Origin: Candidimonas sp. | GTDB taxonomy: Bacteria; Pseudomonadota; Gammaproteobacteria; Burkholderiales; Burkholderiaceae_B | Reading direction: 5' to 3' | Assembly: GCA_004297945.1 (NCBI GenBank) | Contig: SCRC01000064.1 | Span: forward strand, 1 to 35,721 | DNA length: 35,721 bases | In this document: piece by piece, positions 1 to 7,966 of the stretch | How the letters are laid out: every line of letters starts with the position of its first letter | How positions within the stretch are numbered: the first letter of the stretch is position 1 | The notes under the pieces: generated by a model | Database searches by the model: none | What the model saw: the letters and a program-made list of their open reading frames with translations, nothing else | Told to the model about the DNA's origin: nothing | Made by a program: the position numbers and the translations under genes

Positions 1-92
1 ATGAGCCACGCATGCGCAAAACGTTCACGCTGGCCCAGCCAGGATCTTGCCAGATCTTCCTGCCAGGGCAGAAACCGGGAAATGGCGCTCAT
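1..92 (-). CDS. holB: DNA polymerase III subunit delta' (HolB), N-terminal fragment
   Basis: This is the first 30 codons of a gene that runs off the left edge of the window. It starts with ATG at 92, one base after the tmk stop codon. The peptide begins MSAISRFLPWQ and continues with a WLGQRERFAHAWL stretch. That is the typical opening of delta', the clamp-loader subunit of the replicative polymerase, where residues ahead of the AAA+ Walker A motif read like RxxHAWLxxG. The mltG-tmk-holB order is common in Proteobacteria and supports the call. The Walker and zinc motifs lie outside the window, so only the start and the context are visible. Confidence 0.85.
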   Translation of the reverse strand, partial: MSAISRFLPWQEDLARSWLGQRERFAHAWL

Positions 93-93
93 C

Positions 94-750
94 CTAGCCT
101 CCCACCCGTGCCGGTGGCAAAGCGCCATAGGCCTGTATCAGCGCGCCGAGCTGCTGCGACAAATCGGCACGCACTACATCAATGGGCCGGGTCGAATCGA
201 TAATGTGCAAACGCCCAGGCTGCTGTCGCGCACGCTCATGGTAAGCCTGCCGGGTACGTTCAAAAAATGCCGGCCCCTCTTGTTCGAACCGATCCAGCTC
301 GCGCGTGCGAGCCAGACGTTCGCGCGCCACGGCAAGCGGCACATCGAACAGCCAAGTGCGATCAGGCTGCAAACCAGGGTGAACCCACTCCTCAAGCGCT
401 TCTATCATGGCGCCGCCCAGTTCCCGCCCCCCACCCTGATATGCATAACTGGCATCTGTGAAGCGATCACACACGACCCAATGGCCTGCCGCCAGCGCTG
501 GTTCGATAACGCTTTGCAGGTGTTCGCAACGCGCGGCGAACATCAGCAACGTCTCGGTTTTAAGATGCATAGGCTGGCCCAGCACCATCTGTCGCAATTG
601 CTCGCCAAGCGGCGTGCCGCCTGGCTCGCGAGTGGCCATGACAGAAATTCCGTGCCTGCGAATCTCGTCTATCAGCCAGCATACATGCGTGCTCTTGCCC
701 GCACCGTCCAGACCTTCCAGAGTAATAAAGCAGCCGCGTCGGTTTTCCAT
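94..750 (-). CDS. tmk: Thymidylate kinase
   Basis: This cytosolic enzyme phosphorylates dTMP to dTDP with ATP, an essential step of dTTP synthesis. The 218-residue length is usual for the family. The P-loop GLDGAGKS lies at residues 13-20, the REPGG dTMP-binding segment at 41-45, and the DRF motif at 95-97 is followed by [12 protein letters not shown]. The ATG at 750 overlaps the mltG stop by one base (TAATG), so translation is probably coupled. holB begins one base after the tmk stop. The start is secure because the P-loop sits close to the N-terminus, as expected. Confidence 0.97.
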   Translation of the reverse strand: MENRRGCFITLEGLDGAGKSTHVCWLIDEIRRHGISVMATREPGGTPLGEQLRQMVLGQPMHLKTETLLMFAARCEHLQSVIEPALAAGHWVVCDRFTDASYAYQGGGRELGGAMIEALEEWVHPGLQPDRTWLFDVPLAVARERLARTRELDRFEQEGPAFFERTRQAYHERARQQPGRLHIIDSTRPIDVVRADLSQQLGALIQAYGALPPARVGG

Positions 751-1757
751 TAATGATTGGCTTTTAGAATGTACTTGGACACTGCACGATTGTGCGCCGA
801 CAAGTCTTCTGAAAACTCGCTGGTGCCATCGCCACGCGATACAAAGTACAGATAGTTGTCATGATCGGGATGTACTGCGGCAAGCAGCGAAGCCCGGCCT
901 GGGCAGGCAATGGGCGTAGGAGGCAGGCCCGTGCGTGTATACGTGTTCCAGGGTGTGTCCGCCGTCAGGTCGCTTTTGTGTATTTTGCCTTGATAGGCAC
1001 TGCCCATGCCATAGATAACGCTAGGATCGGTCTGTAGCGGCATGCCACGCTTCAGGCGGTTGATAAACACGCTCGCAATGCGGCCGCGGTCCGCGCCCAC
1101 CCCGGTTTCTTTCTCGATTAGCGAAGCCAATATCAACGCCTGATACGGTGTGGCAAGAGGAAGATTGGGGTCGCGCTCGTCCCAGATCGACGCAAGTTGC
1201 TGCTGGCCCGCATGATAGGCGCGACGCAAGATATCAAAATCGGCAGAGTCCGGTACAAAAACATAGGTGTCGGGAAAAAACAGGCCCTCAGGGCTGTCTT
1301 GATCCGATCCCAGGCGTTTTAGCAATTCAGCGTCACTGACCTTGTCCAGCGTATGCCGGATTTTCGGATTGTCTTTCAGTGCCTGGCGTATGCGCGCATA
1401 CGTCCATCCCTCGACCAGCGTAATGTGCGTTTGAGTCATGGCGCCGCTGGCCATGCGTTCGATTAGTGTTAACGGCGTGTCGCCCCGCACGGCCTCGTAG
1501 CCGCCCGCCTTTATTTGTTTGTCGAGCCCGGTTAATCGGGCCAATATAACGAAGGCGTCTTCATTTATCTGTATGCCAGACTTGAACATGGCGCGAGCGA
1601 CCGCCCTGGGACGGCTGCCGACTTCCACCAGATAATCGACGCGCTCGGCCGTAAGTTTGACGGGACGATGCGTCCAGTACCAGGCGGCGGCGGCAGCGGC
1701 CGCGAGCACCACGCACAATACAATAGCCAGCCGAAATAGGGTTCGCAATTTTTTCAT
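750..1757 (-). CDS. mltG: Endolytic murein transglycosylase MltG (YceG-like)
   Basis: This inner-membrane lytic transglycosylase cleaves nascent peptidoglycan glycan strands and is thought to act as a terminase of glycan polymerisation. The 335 residues begin with a short basic N-terminus and one membrane segment (about residues 8-28, very Ala-rich), followed by a periplasmic domain. The signature LIEKETG is at about 213-219, with the catalytic Glu at about 215, and is followed by the conserved [21 protein letters not shown] segment. A GGAG stands unusually close (2 nt) to the ATG, so the ribosome site is not textbook. It heads the mltG-tmk-holB run and is divergent from ygfZ. Confidence 0.95.
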   Translation of the reverse strand: MKKLRTLFRLAIVLCVVLAAAAAAAWYWTHRPVKLTAERVDYLVEVGSRPRAVARAMFKSGIQINEDAFVILARLTGLDKQIKAGGYEAVRGDTPLTLIERMASGAMTQTHITLVEGWTYARIRQALKDNPKIRHTLDKVSDAELLKRLGSDQDSPEGLFFPDTYVFVPDSADFDILRRAYHAGQQQLASIWDERDPNLPLATPYQALILASLIEKETGVGADRGRIASVFINRLKRGMPLQTDPSVIYGMGSAYQGKIHKSDLTADTPWNTYTRTGLPPTPIACPGRASLLAAVHPDHDNYLYFVSRGDGTSEFSEDLSAHNRAVSKYILKANH

Positions 1758-1850
1758 TACTCCAGAGTGTAGCCGAGGAACAAAAGCATCGATTCCATAA
1801 GCCCGTTATGATAAACGCCTGTGCCCTTTGTCCTGAGCGTTGCTGCACTT

Positions 1851-2906
1851 ATGAATAATTTGTCACCTTTTCCCATAGTTCTCGACGATCTGGCGGTTAT
1901 TGAAATTACTGGCGCCGACGCCATCGCCTTCATGCACGGCCAGATCACGCACGACATCGCCAATCTGCCCGAAAATGCTGCCCGCGTGGCGGGTTATTGC
2001 AGCCCCAAGGGCCGCCTGCTGGGCAATCTGGTCATCTGGCGCGCCGATAATCCGCAAACCCCCACTCTTCGTGCTCTGATCAAGGCCGATATTGCTGAGT
2101 CCATCGTCAAACGCTTATCCATGTATGTGCTGCGTGCCAAGGCCAAACTTAATATTACCGGGCTGTCTGTGCTGGGCATTCACCTAGCACGCAACGCTCA
2201 ATCTCCAGGCGGCGCAAATGTTCCAAAAAGCGGCGAGGCATCCCTGATCACCGATATCGCTGAACTGCCGGCCAAGCCAACAACCTGGACGGTAATTCAC
2301 ACTAGCGCAGGAACCTGGATTGCGGCGCCAACAGCCGATCCCCGCGTGGATCGCTGGTGGCATATTGCCTCGGACAGTGCTGTTTCAAACTCCGGCTCAA
2401 CAGTGGACACAGCCGCGTCAAGCGACAGCCATCCCGAGGGGGCACCAGGGAACGGCACCAACATTGAGGCCGGTGCTTGGCAGACGGGAGATATCGCGGC
2501 CGGCCTGCCCTGGATCGTGGCGGCAACGCAAGACCTATTCATACCGCAAACCTTGAACCTGGATCTTATCGACGGAATAAGCTTCACCAAAGGCTGTTAT
2601 CCAGGCCAAGAAATTGTGGCGCGCAGCCACTACCGAGGCACCGTAAAACGACGCATGGCGCATGGATGGGCCGAAGGCGCGATTGAATCTGCGCCTACCC
2701 GCCTGCCCGCTCAGGACATATACGACGCGCATCATCCCGACAACCCCTGTGGGCGGGTCATTAATGCAGCGTACGAGGATCGCCTGCATTTATTGCTTGA
2801 AGTGCAATTGTCGGATTTGGAATCAGCCGCATTCAGATTGGGACATGCTAATGGCCCCGCCATTACGCTGCAGGCGCTGCCCTATGAAATCAAGGCTGGG
2901 GCGTGA
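1851..2906 (+). CDS. ygfZ: Folate-binding YgfZ/GcvT-like protein, Fe-S cluster maintenance
   Basis: This is a member of the folate-binding YgfZ/IbaG57 family, which helps assemble or repair certain Fe-S enzymes in the cytosol. The diagnostic motif KGCYPGQE is at residues 247-254 and leads into IVARSHYRGTVKRR. The N-terminal part (VIEITGADAIAFMHGQ) matches the GcvT-like fold. A GTG at 1821 is in frame, but I chose ATG 1851 because the conserved region starts just after it. Residues about 176-207 form a low-complexity Ser/Gly/Thr-rich stretch that looks like an inserted linker. The gene is divergent from mltG and convergent with mmsB, with two REP-like hairpins in the gap. Confidence 0.9.
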   Translation: MNNLSPFPIVLDDLAVIEITGADAIAFMHGQITHDIANLPENAARVAGYCSPKGRLLGNLVIWRADNPQTPTLRALIKADIAESIVKRLSMYVLRAKAKLNITGLSVLGIHLARNAQSPGGANVPKSGEASLITDIAELPAKPTTWTVIHTSAGTWIAAPTADPRVDRWWHIASDSAVSNSGSTVDTAASSDSHPEGAPGNGTNIEAGAWQTGDIAAGLPWIVAATQDLFIPQTLNLDLIDGISFTKGCYPGQEIVARSHYRGTVKRRMAHGWAEGAIESAPTRLPAQDIYDAHHPDNPCGRVINAAYEDRLHLLLEVQLSDLESAAFRLGHANGPAITLQALPYEIKAGA

Positions 2907-2942
2907 ACAGGTTGTGTTTTGGTTGGGTGTTTTCAGGACGTA

Positions 2943-3015
2943 GATGACAGGCACAAGGCCTGTCGCTACAAAAACGTGCCGGTCGCTTGTAGCGGCAGCC
3001 CTTGTGGCTGCCATC
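2943..3015. repeat. Inverted pair of REP-like hairpins
   Basis: Two hairpins in opposite orientation lie between the convergent genes ygfZ and mmsB. The first (minus orientation) has arms GACAGGC at 2946-2952 and GCCTGTC at 2958-2964 around loop ACAAG, and is followed by GCTACA (the complement of TGTAGC). The second (plus) has TGTAGC at 2988-2993, arms GGCAGCC at 2994-3000 and GGCTGCC at 3006-3012, loop CTTGT, then ATC. Both are perfect 7-bp stems with 5-nt loops. The head-to-head arrangement resembles a BIME pair. No U-run follows either stem, so they are not classical terminators. Confidence 0.8.
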
Positions 3016-3043
3016 TACGCAAAATACCACCTTGATTGTTACA

Positions 3044-3928
3044 TCACTTCTTGAACAAATTCAGAATGCTGGAAAAATCCAGACGTCCGTTGCCTTGGGC
3101 GCTGTGCAAGGAATACAGATTACGCGCCAGCTCCCCCAAGGGAATGGTTGCCCGGGCGTGCAGTGCCGACTCGGCCGCCAACCCCAGGTCTTTCAGCATC
3201 AGGTCTACGCCAAACCCGCCCGCATAATCCTTGGATGCCGGGGCATTTTCCATGACGCCCGGCCAAGGGTTGTAAAGCTCGGTGGCCCAGTTGCGACCTG
3301 AACTTTTGGCGATGATATCGGAGAGCACTTTGGGATCCAGGCCATTGGCCACGCCCAGCGCCAGCGCTTCCGAGGTGCCTGCCATCAAAATGCCCAACAG
3401 CATGTTATTGCAGATTTTGGCCACCTGCCCTGCCCCAGCCGCTCCAGCGTGAAAAATGTTCTTACCCATTTTTTCCAGAATCGGCATGGCGGCGGCAAGC
3501 GCCTCTGCGTCCCCGCCCACGATAAAGGTCAGTGTGCCGGCCACGGCTCCGCCTGTGCCTCCCGACACCGGCGCATCGATCATCCGTATGCCACGTGCCT
3601 GAGCAGCCTGCGCCACTTTGCGCGCCGATTCGGGAGAAATCGTACTGCATTCGAGCACCAGCGAGGAAGAGCCGATATGTGACAGCAAATCGGTTTCACC
3701 CATATACAGGCCTTCGACATGCTGGCTGGCCGGCAACATAGAAATAACTACCTCTGCGCTCTTGACTGCGTCTTGTGCGGTTGAGGCCGCACGTGCGCCG
3801 GCATCGGTCAGTGTTTTGATGGCGGCTGGGACCAGATCGAACACCACCAGATCATGCCCGGCGCGGCACAGGTTCAACGCCATGGGGCCGCCCATGTGGC
3901 CCAGACCTATAAAAGCGATGCGACTCAT
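3044..3928 (-). CDS. mmsB: 3-hydroxyisobutyrate dehydrogenase
   Basis: This NAD-dependent enzyme oxidises 3-hydroxyisobutyrate to methylmalonate semialdehyde in valine catabolism. The 294 residues are the usual family length. The N-terminal Rossmann motif reads GLGHMGG (residues 8-14). The substrate-binding DAPVSGG is at 118-124. The catalytic lysine is K171 within GQVAKICNN, and KDLGLA follows at 246-251. An excellent AAGGAG ribosome site precedes the ATG. It lies 72 nt downstream of the 3-hydroxyisobutyryl-CoA hydrolase gene, whose product supplies its substrate, so the specific role is well supported over other beta-hydroxyacid dehydrogenases. Confidence 0.93.
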   Translation of the reverse strand: MSRIAFIGLGHMGGPMALNLCRAGHDLVVFDLVPAAIKTLTDAGARAASTAQDAVKSAEVVISMLPASQHVEGLYMGETDLLSHIGSSSLVLECSTISPESARKVAQAAQARGIRMIDAPVSGGTGGAVAGTLTFIVGGDAEALAAAMPILEKMGKNIFHAGAAGAGQVAKICNNMLLGILMAGTSEALALGVANGLDPKVLSDIIAKSSGRNWATELYNPWPGVMENAPASKDYAGGFGVDLMLKDLGLAAESALHARATIPLGELARNLYSLHSAQGNGRLDFSSILNLFKK

Positions 3929-4000
3929 TTTATCTCCTTCGTTATAGGGTTTATCTTCAATTCAGAGCGACTTGGCTATTCAATTTGCGAACAGCTGCCA

Positions 4001-5131
4001 CTATTTCATATCCGCTAGCGGATGATTTTGCGTATTTGGCCAGGGCGTTACAAAGAAACGCTGTACCCAATCATCGGTCGCATCGGCCAACGTAGCCGGT
4101 TGCCATCTGGGCTGCTTGTCTTTGTCGATCAACAAAGCGCGTATTCCTTCCTGAAAGTCCCCTGCCACTCCGCATTGCAGGGACACTATATATTCTTGCC
4201 GAAACGCGTCGGCCAAAGACAGCAAACGAGTCCGGCGCAGCAGCGTGAAGCAAAGACGCGCCGAGCCCGGCGCACCTGCCTTGAAGGTAGCCGCCGCGCG
4301 TTTGAGCCAGGCATCGTCATGCCCCGCCAGACCGGCGATATGCGCACACACCGCCTCAAAATCCGCACCATCGCACTCTTCGTTGATCCGGGCATAATGC
4401 GCCTGCAAAGGGCCGACCGGCAAGCTGGAATCGGGCTTTAGGCGCAACAGGAGATTGCGCAACTGCACATCGTTGCCGGTTCGGGAGTCCGACCACGAGC
4501 TGCTTTGAACGGCGTCTATAAAGTCAGGCCAACGCGACGCGGCAAGGGTATAGTCCGCCAGGCCCAGGTGGCGCAGATCGGACGCGCCCAGTTGTGCTCC
4601 GGTCAGTGCCAGAAACGTTCCTATGCCCCGTGGCAGACGGCTCAGCATCCATGTACCACCCACATCGGGAAATAGGCCTATGGCGATCTCCGGCATGGCA
4701 AAGCGCGTTGTTTCGCTCACGACGCGATGACTGGCGCCCATCATCAGCCCCACACCGCCACCCATGACAATGCCGTTGCCCCAGCACAATATAGGCTTGG
4801 GATTGGTATGTATCTGGTAATCGAGGTGATACTCGACATCGAAAAACTGGCGCGCATACGTGTTGCCCCACGCCTGGCCGCCGTCGTTGGCCTGCATCGC
4901 CCGGTAAAGCCCATGCAGATCGCCTCCCGCACAAAACGCTTTTTCGCCCGCCCCTTTTAAAATGACAAAGGCAATTGACTCGTCATGTTCCCAGCGGCTT
5001 AACTGCTGCGCCAGCAATTGGCACATTTCGAGCGACAGACCATTCAAGGTCTGGGGCTGATTCAGGGTTGCAACCCCAACATTTTTTTGGTTGACGGTTG
5101 ATAAAACGTCGAACTGAACCGGGGAATTCAT
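4001..5131 (-). CDS. 3-hydroxyisobutyryl-CoA hydrolase (crotonase superfamily)
   Basis: This is predicted to hydrolyse 3-hydroxyisobutyryl-CoA to free 3-hydroxyisobutyrate plus CoA. The 376 residues are much longer than a simple enoyl-CoA hydratase (about 260) and match the hydrolase subgroup. The oxyanion-hole segments are FCAGGDL (66-72) and GIVMGGGVGL (120-129). AMPEIAIGLFPDVGG (145-159) carries the Glu148 and Asp156 pair typical of the hydrolases. The ATG overlaps the stop of the upstream acyl-CoA dehydrogenase gene by four bases (ATGA), indicating coupled translation. Flanking valine-pathway genes make this function more likely than a generic hydratase. Confidence 0.92.
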   Translation of the reverse strand: MNSPVQFDVLSTVNQKNVGVATLNQPQTLNGLSLEMCQLLAQQLSRWEHDESIAFVILKGAGEKAFCAGGDLHGLYRAMQANDGGQAWGNTYARQFFDVEYHLDYQIHTNPKPILCWGNGIVMGGGVGLMMGASHRVVSETTRFAMPEIAIGLFPDVGGTWMLSRLPRGIGTFLALTGAQLGASDLRHLGLADYTLAASRWPDFIDAVQSSSWSDSRTGNDVQLRNLLLRLKPDSSLPVGPLQAHYARINEECDGADFEAVCAHIAGLAGHDDAWLKRAAATFKAGAPGSARLCFTLLRRTRLLSLADAFRQEYIVSLQCGVAGDFQEGIRALLIDKDKQPRWQPATLADATDDWVQRFFVTPWPNTQNHPLADMK

Positions 5132-6282
5132 CGAATGTCGGCGCCTTTTTCCAGGATTTGACGAGCCACAATGACACGCATGATTTCGTTGGTGCCTTCG
5201 AGTATTTGATGGACGCGGCTATCGCGCACCAACCGCTCCAGCGGGTAATCTTTCAGGTAACCGTAACCGCCGTGAATTTGCTGAGCATCGAGGCATACCT
5301 GAAAGCCCAGATCGGTGGCCAGACGCTTGGCCATGGCGCAATACGTAGACGCCTGGGGGTCTTCCTGATCGAGCTTAGACGCCGCCAGGCGCACCATCTG
5401 GCGCGCAGCAACAATATGCGTAAGCATATCGGCCAGCTTGAACTGTAAGGCCTGAAAGCTGGCCAGAGGCTGGCCGAACTGTTTGCGCTCGCCCATGTAG
5501 CGGCGCGCCGCGTCGTAGGCTCCTTGGGCGGCTCCCACTGAACATGTGCCGATATTGATGCGCCCGCCATCCAGGCCCTTCATGGCGAATTTGAAGCCAT
5601 CACCCTCGCGGCCCAACAGATTTTCGGCGGGCACCTCGACGTTTTCAAAGGTAATCGAGCGCGTCGACTGGCTATTCCAGCCCATCTTGTCCTCCTTGCG
5701 CCCATAGGTAATACCCCGCAGCTTAGCCGGCACCACAAACGCCGAAATGCCCTTGGCGCCCGCGCCGCCTGTACGCGCCATCAGCACCAGTACATCAGTG
5801 TCGCCCGCGCCGGAGATAAACGCCTTGGCACCATTAACCTTGTAGACGTTGCCGCATTTTTCAGCATGCGTCGTCAGTGAACCTGCATCGGAACCCGAGC
5901 CAGGCTCGGTCAGGCAATACGAGGCCAGCTTTTCACCGCAAGCCAAAGGCGGCCCCCAGGCATCGCGCACAGCCGCTTGGGCCCAGGAACCGATCATCCA
6001 GGTGGCCATATTGTGTATGGTGAGAAATGCCGTGGTAGATGGATCGTAAGCGGCCATTTCTTCAAACACCAGAGTGGCATCCAGGCGGGGCAAGCCCAGC
6101 CCGCCGATAGACTCAGGGGCATAGATAGCGCAGAAACCCAGAGCGCCCGCCTGCGCAAAAGCCTGGCGCGGGAAAATACACTCAGCGTCCCACTTGGCCG
6201 CATTAGGCGCCAATTCGCCTACCGCGAATTCTCGGGCGGCGTGTGCAAACGCCTGTTGCTCGTCGCTAAGACCAAAATCCAT
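5128..6282 (-). CDS. Acyl-CoA dehydrogenase, probably isobutyryl-CoA dehydrogenase
   Basis: This FAD flavoprotein introduces a 2,3 double bond into an acyl-CoA. The 384 residues include the signature CLTEPGSGSDAGS (about 123-135) and the C-terminal QIHGGYGYLKDYPLER. The catalytic Glu is at 362 within QILEGTNEIMR. The short branched-chain substrate is inferred from the following genes (3-hydroxyisobutyryl-CoA hydrolase and 3-hydroxyisobutyrate dehydrogenase), which handle the products of isobutyryl-CoA. I chose ATG 6282, preceded by GAGAGAGAC, over an in-frame TTG at 6297. An enoyl-CoA hydratase and mmsA, also needed for the pathway, are not present nearby. No terminator or obvious promoter was resolved upstream. 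Confidence 0.9.
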   Translation of the reverse strand: MDFGLSDEQQAFAHAAREFAVGELAPNAAKWDAECIFPRQAFAQAGALGFCAIYAPESIGGLGLPRLDATLVFEEMAAYDPSTTAFLTIHNMATWMIGSWAQAAVRDAWGPPLACGEKLASYCLTEPGSGSDAGSLTTHAEKCGNVYKVNGAKAFISGAGDTDVLVLMARTGGAGAKGISAFVVPAKLRGITYGRKEDKMGWNSQSTRSITFENVEVPAENLLGREGDGFKFAMKGLDGGRINIGTCSVGAAQGAYDAARRYMGERKQFGQPLASFQALQFKLADMLTHIVAARQMVRLAASKLDQEDPQASTYCAMAKRLATDLGFQVCLDAQQIHGGYGYLKDYPLERLVRDSRVHQILEGTNEIMRVIVARQILEKGADIR

Positions 6283-6395
6283 GTTTGTCTCTCTCAAACA
6301 ATATGACAGTCATCGTCGGGAGGCTGGTGCCCGCTTCAACGCCGCTTTTTTCACTATAGCACCCGGTCGTTGGCCAAAATGAATGGCGGTTGCAA

Positions 6396-6470
6396 GATGG
6401 CAGCTACAAGGGCTTGTGCCCCTACCAAGATGTACCCGCAACGGGCGTAGTGGCAGCCCTTGTGGCTGCC
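6396..6470. repeat. REP-like hairpin with a degenerate inverted partner
   Basis: A plus-oriented copy starts with GTAGT at 6447-6451. It has arms GGCAGCC (6452-6458) and GGCTGCC (6464-6470) around loop CTTGT. Upstream, 6396-6425 read on the minus strand starts with GTAG and ends with GCTGCCATC, but the stem is imperfect, so it looks like a decayed inverted copy. The pair sits in the 267-bp gap between the acyl-CoA dehydrogenase start and the end of rnfH. No gene is visible in that gap. Confidence 0.7.
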
Positions 6471-6519
6471 AAAATCAATTGAAAACTTGCGTAACCATAG
6501 CGCGTCGCTTGCGTTTTTT

Positions 6520-6537
6520 TTGTCATATGCATGACAA
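6520..6537. promoter_or_regulatory. Perfect palindrome, possible operator
   Basis: TTGTCAT (6520-6526) and ATGACAA (6531-6537) form a perfect 7-bp dyad around ATGC, 12 nt after the rnfH stop. A T-run (6514-6521) abuts it on the left. For the minus-strand transcripts leaving rnfH the run reads as A, so it does not make an intrinsic terminator there. It may be a protein-binding site upstream of the valine genes, but it lies about 240 bp from their start codon, so this is a guess. Confidence 0.3.
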
Positions 6538-6549
6538 TCTTCCAGGGAA

Positions 6550-7020
6550 TCAATCTGTCGGCCCCGCCTGCTTGATCAAACCCGGGGCAGAAACCTCAGC
6601 CTGGCGAGCACGCTCTTGGGCCGCCAGCTTGGCCTTGCGCCGCTTGGGGCGATTCTTGGGCTTGGTCATAAAGGCTTTACGATGCTCCGCGCGGCGGCGG
6701 CGGGATTCCAGAGGATCGAAGACCAGCGAACGGTAAATTTCCAACCGATCGCCATCGGCCAGACAGTGGTCAGGCGTACACAGTTGTCCAAATATGCCCA
6801 GAGCCGCTTCGTCGTAGGGATAATTCGGGAATTCTTGCGCAAACCGGCTGCCCGCCAAGGCCTCGCTGGCGGTAGTTCCTGCCTGCACACTCAAATCTTG
6901 ACGCCAAACCCGCTCAGGGCTCGCGTAAATAATCAGGATGCGGACCTGGGCGCCTGGATCCAGGCCGCCCCCGGTCGGCCCGGAGAGGCAGGCGGACGCA
7001 TTGCTATTAATCGGAGCCAT
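6550..7020 (-). CDS. RnfH family (RatB) ubiquitin-like protein
   Basis: This is a small beta-grasp protein of the RnfH/UPF0125 family; its biochemical role is not established. From ATG 7020 it has 156 residues. The core (about 26-112) contains YASPERVWRQDL, GIFGQL and DGDRLEIYRSLVFDPLESRRRR, the last being the family hallmark. The tail after residue 112 is long and rich in Lys/Arg (KPKNRPKRRKAK). The N-terminal 25 residues are not part of the conserved core. A longer reading from 7101 would run through ratA in another frame and was not used. It overlaps the end of ratA by 14 nt, the conserved ratA-ratB order. Confidence 0.88.
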   Translation of the reverse strand: MAPINSNASACLSGPTGGGLDPGAQVRILIIYASPERVWRQDLSVQAGTTASEALAGSRFAQEFPNYPYDEAALGIFGQLCTPDHCLADGDRLEIYRSLVFDPLESRRRRAEHRKAFMTKPKNRPKRRKAKLAAQERARQAEVSAPGLIKQAGPTD

Positions 7021-7444
7021 AGCAGACCTGAGCGCGGTGGGTAAATGAATCGATAAAGCTGGTGGCGATGCGATTAAATACCGGACCGACCAGAGCTTCA
7101 AGCGCGCGGCTCGAAAAGGCGTACTCCATGGTATAGATTACCTTGCAGGCGTCCTCGGCCAAGGCATTGAACTCCCACTTGCCCTTCAACGCTGAAAACG
7201 GCCCGTCAACCAGGTGAAACGTAATCAGATGCGGATACTCGTGGTCGTTGCGCGTGCTGAACGACTGCTTGATGCCCGCAAAGCTGATGATGATAGTCGC
7301 CTGCATGCCATGTTCGTCACGCGAGTGCACGCTGGCCCCACCGCACCAGGGCATGAACTCGGGGTATTTTTCTACGTTCGCGACCAGATCGAACATCTGC
7401 GCGCAACTATAGGAAACCAGGACGGATCGTTGTACGGTGTGCAT
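7007..7444 (-). CDS. ratA: RatA family START-domain protein (ribosome association / coenzyme Q-binding type)
   Basis: This is a 145-residue polyketide cyclase/START-fold protein. In E. coli the homologue is described as a toxin blocking 70S assembly. The fold is also related to Coq10, a ubiquinone-binding chaperone, and the physiological role is debated. Diagnostic stretches are VANVEKYPEFMPWC (about 23-36), LKGKWEFNAL and MEYAFSSRALEALVGPVFNRIA near the C-terminus. ATG 7444 is used; a TTG directly before it is in frame. It is divergent from smpB across 57 bp and co-directional with rnfH, an arrangement seen widely in Proteobacteria. Confidence 0.9.
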   Translation of the reverse strand: MHTVQRSVLVSYSCAQMFDLVANVEKYPEFMPWCGGASVHSRDEHGMQATIIISFAGIKQSFSTRNDHEYPHLITFHLVDGPFSALKGKWEFNALAEDACKVIYTMEYAFSSRALEALVGPVFNRIATSFIDSFTHRAQVCYGSD

Positions 7445-7501
7445 CAAAAGTGGTTAATGGATAGAATGGGCTGATTTTACCTTCTATAGCCGCATTGATT
7501 C

Positions 7502-7966
7502 ATGAGCATTGTTGAAAACCGCAAGGCAACCCACGACTATTTCATCGAAGACCGTTTCGAGGCGGGCCTGGTGCTGGAAGGCTGGGAGGTCAAGGCCATA
7601 CGTGCCGGACACGTGCAGCTTAAAGAAAGCTACGTCATTGTGCGCGACGGTGCAATGTGGATCATGGGCATGCATATCAGCCCACTGCCCACTGCCTCGA
7701 CGCATATACATCCCGAATCCACACGCACACGCAAGCTGCTTTTGAAGGCCGATGAGATCAGCAAGCTTATTGGCAAGGTCGAACAGCGCGGCTACGCGCT
7801 GGTGCCTCTTAACCTGCATTACAAGGGTGGGCGCGTCAAGCTGGATTTCGGCCTGGGACGCGGGAAAAAACTGCACGACAAGCGCGATACCGAACGGGAT
7901 AAAGATTGGGCGCGGGAAAAAGAACGCGTCATGAAGCACGATACCCGCAAGCGTGTTAGGTCTTGA
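7502..7966 (+). CDS. smpB: SsrA-binding protein SmpB
   Basis: This protein binds tmRNA and delivers it to stalled ribosomes during trans-translation. The 154 residues are typical. The N-terminal [26 protein letters not shown], the [10 protein letters not shown] strand and the basic C-terminal tail starting at [12 protein letters not shown] match the family; that tail enters the mRNA channel. The ATG lacks a clear Shine-Dalgarno sequence. The stop codon lies within a REP fragment (7965-7978). No tmRNA-like sequence is found next to it in this window. Confidence 0.97.
   Translation: MSIVENRKATHDYFIEDRFEAGLVLEGWEVKAIRAGHVQLKESYVIVRDGAMWIMGMHISPLPTASTHIHPESTRTRKLLLKADEISKLIGKVEQRGYALVPLNLHYKGGRVKLDFGLGRGKKLHDKRDTERDKDWAREKERVMKHDTRKRVRS

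Noticed and set aside
1-753. 250-residue plus-strand frame over tmk
   Set aside because: Antisense to an intact thymidylate kinase with all motifs.
1807-1812. TATGAT as a -10 box for ygfZ
   Set aside because: No matching -35 hexamer at an acceptable distance; too weak to call.
6514-6537. Intrinsic terminator for rnfH
   Set aside because: The hairpin is real, but the homopolymer reads as A after the stem in the rnfH transcript.
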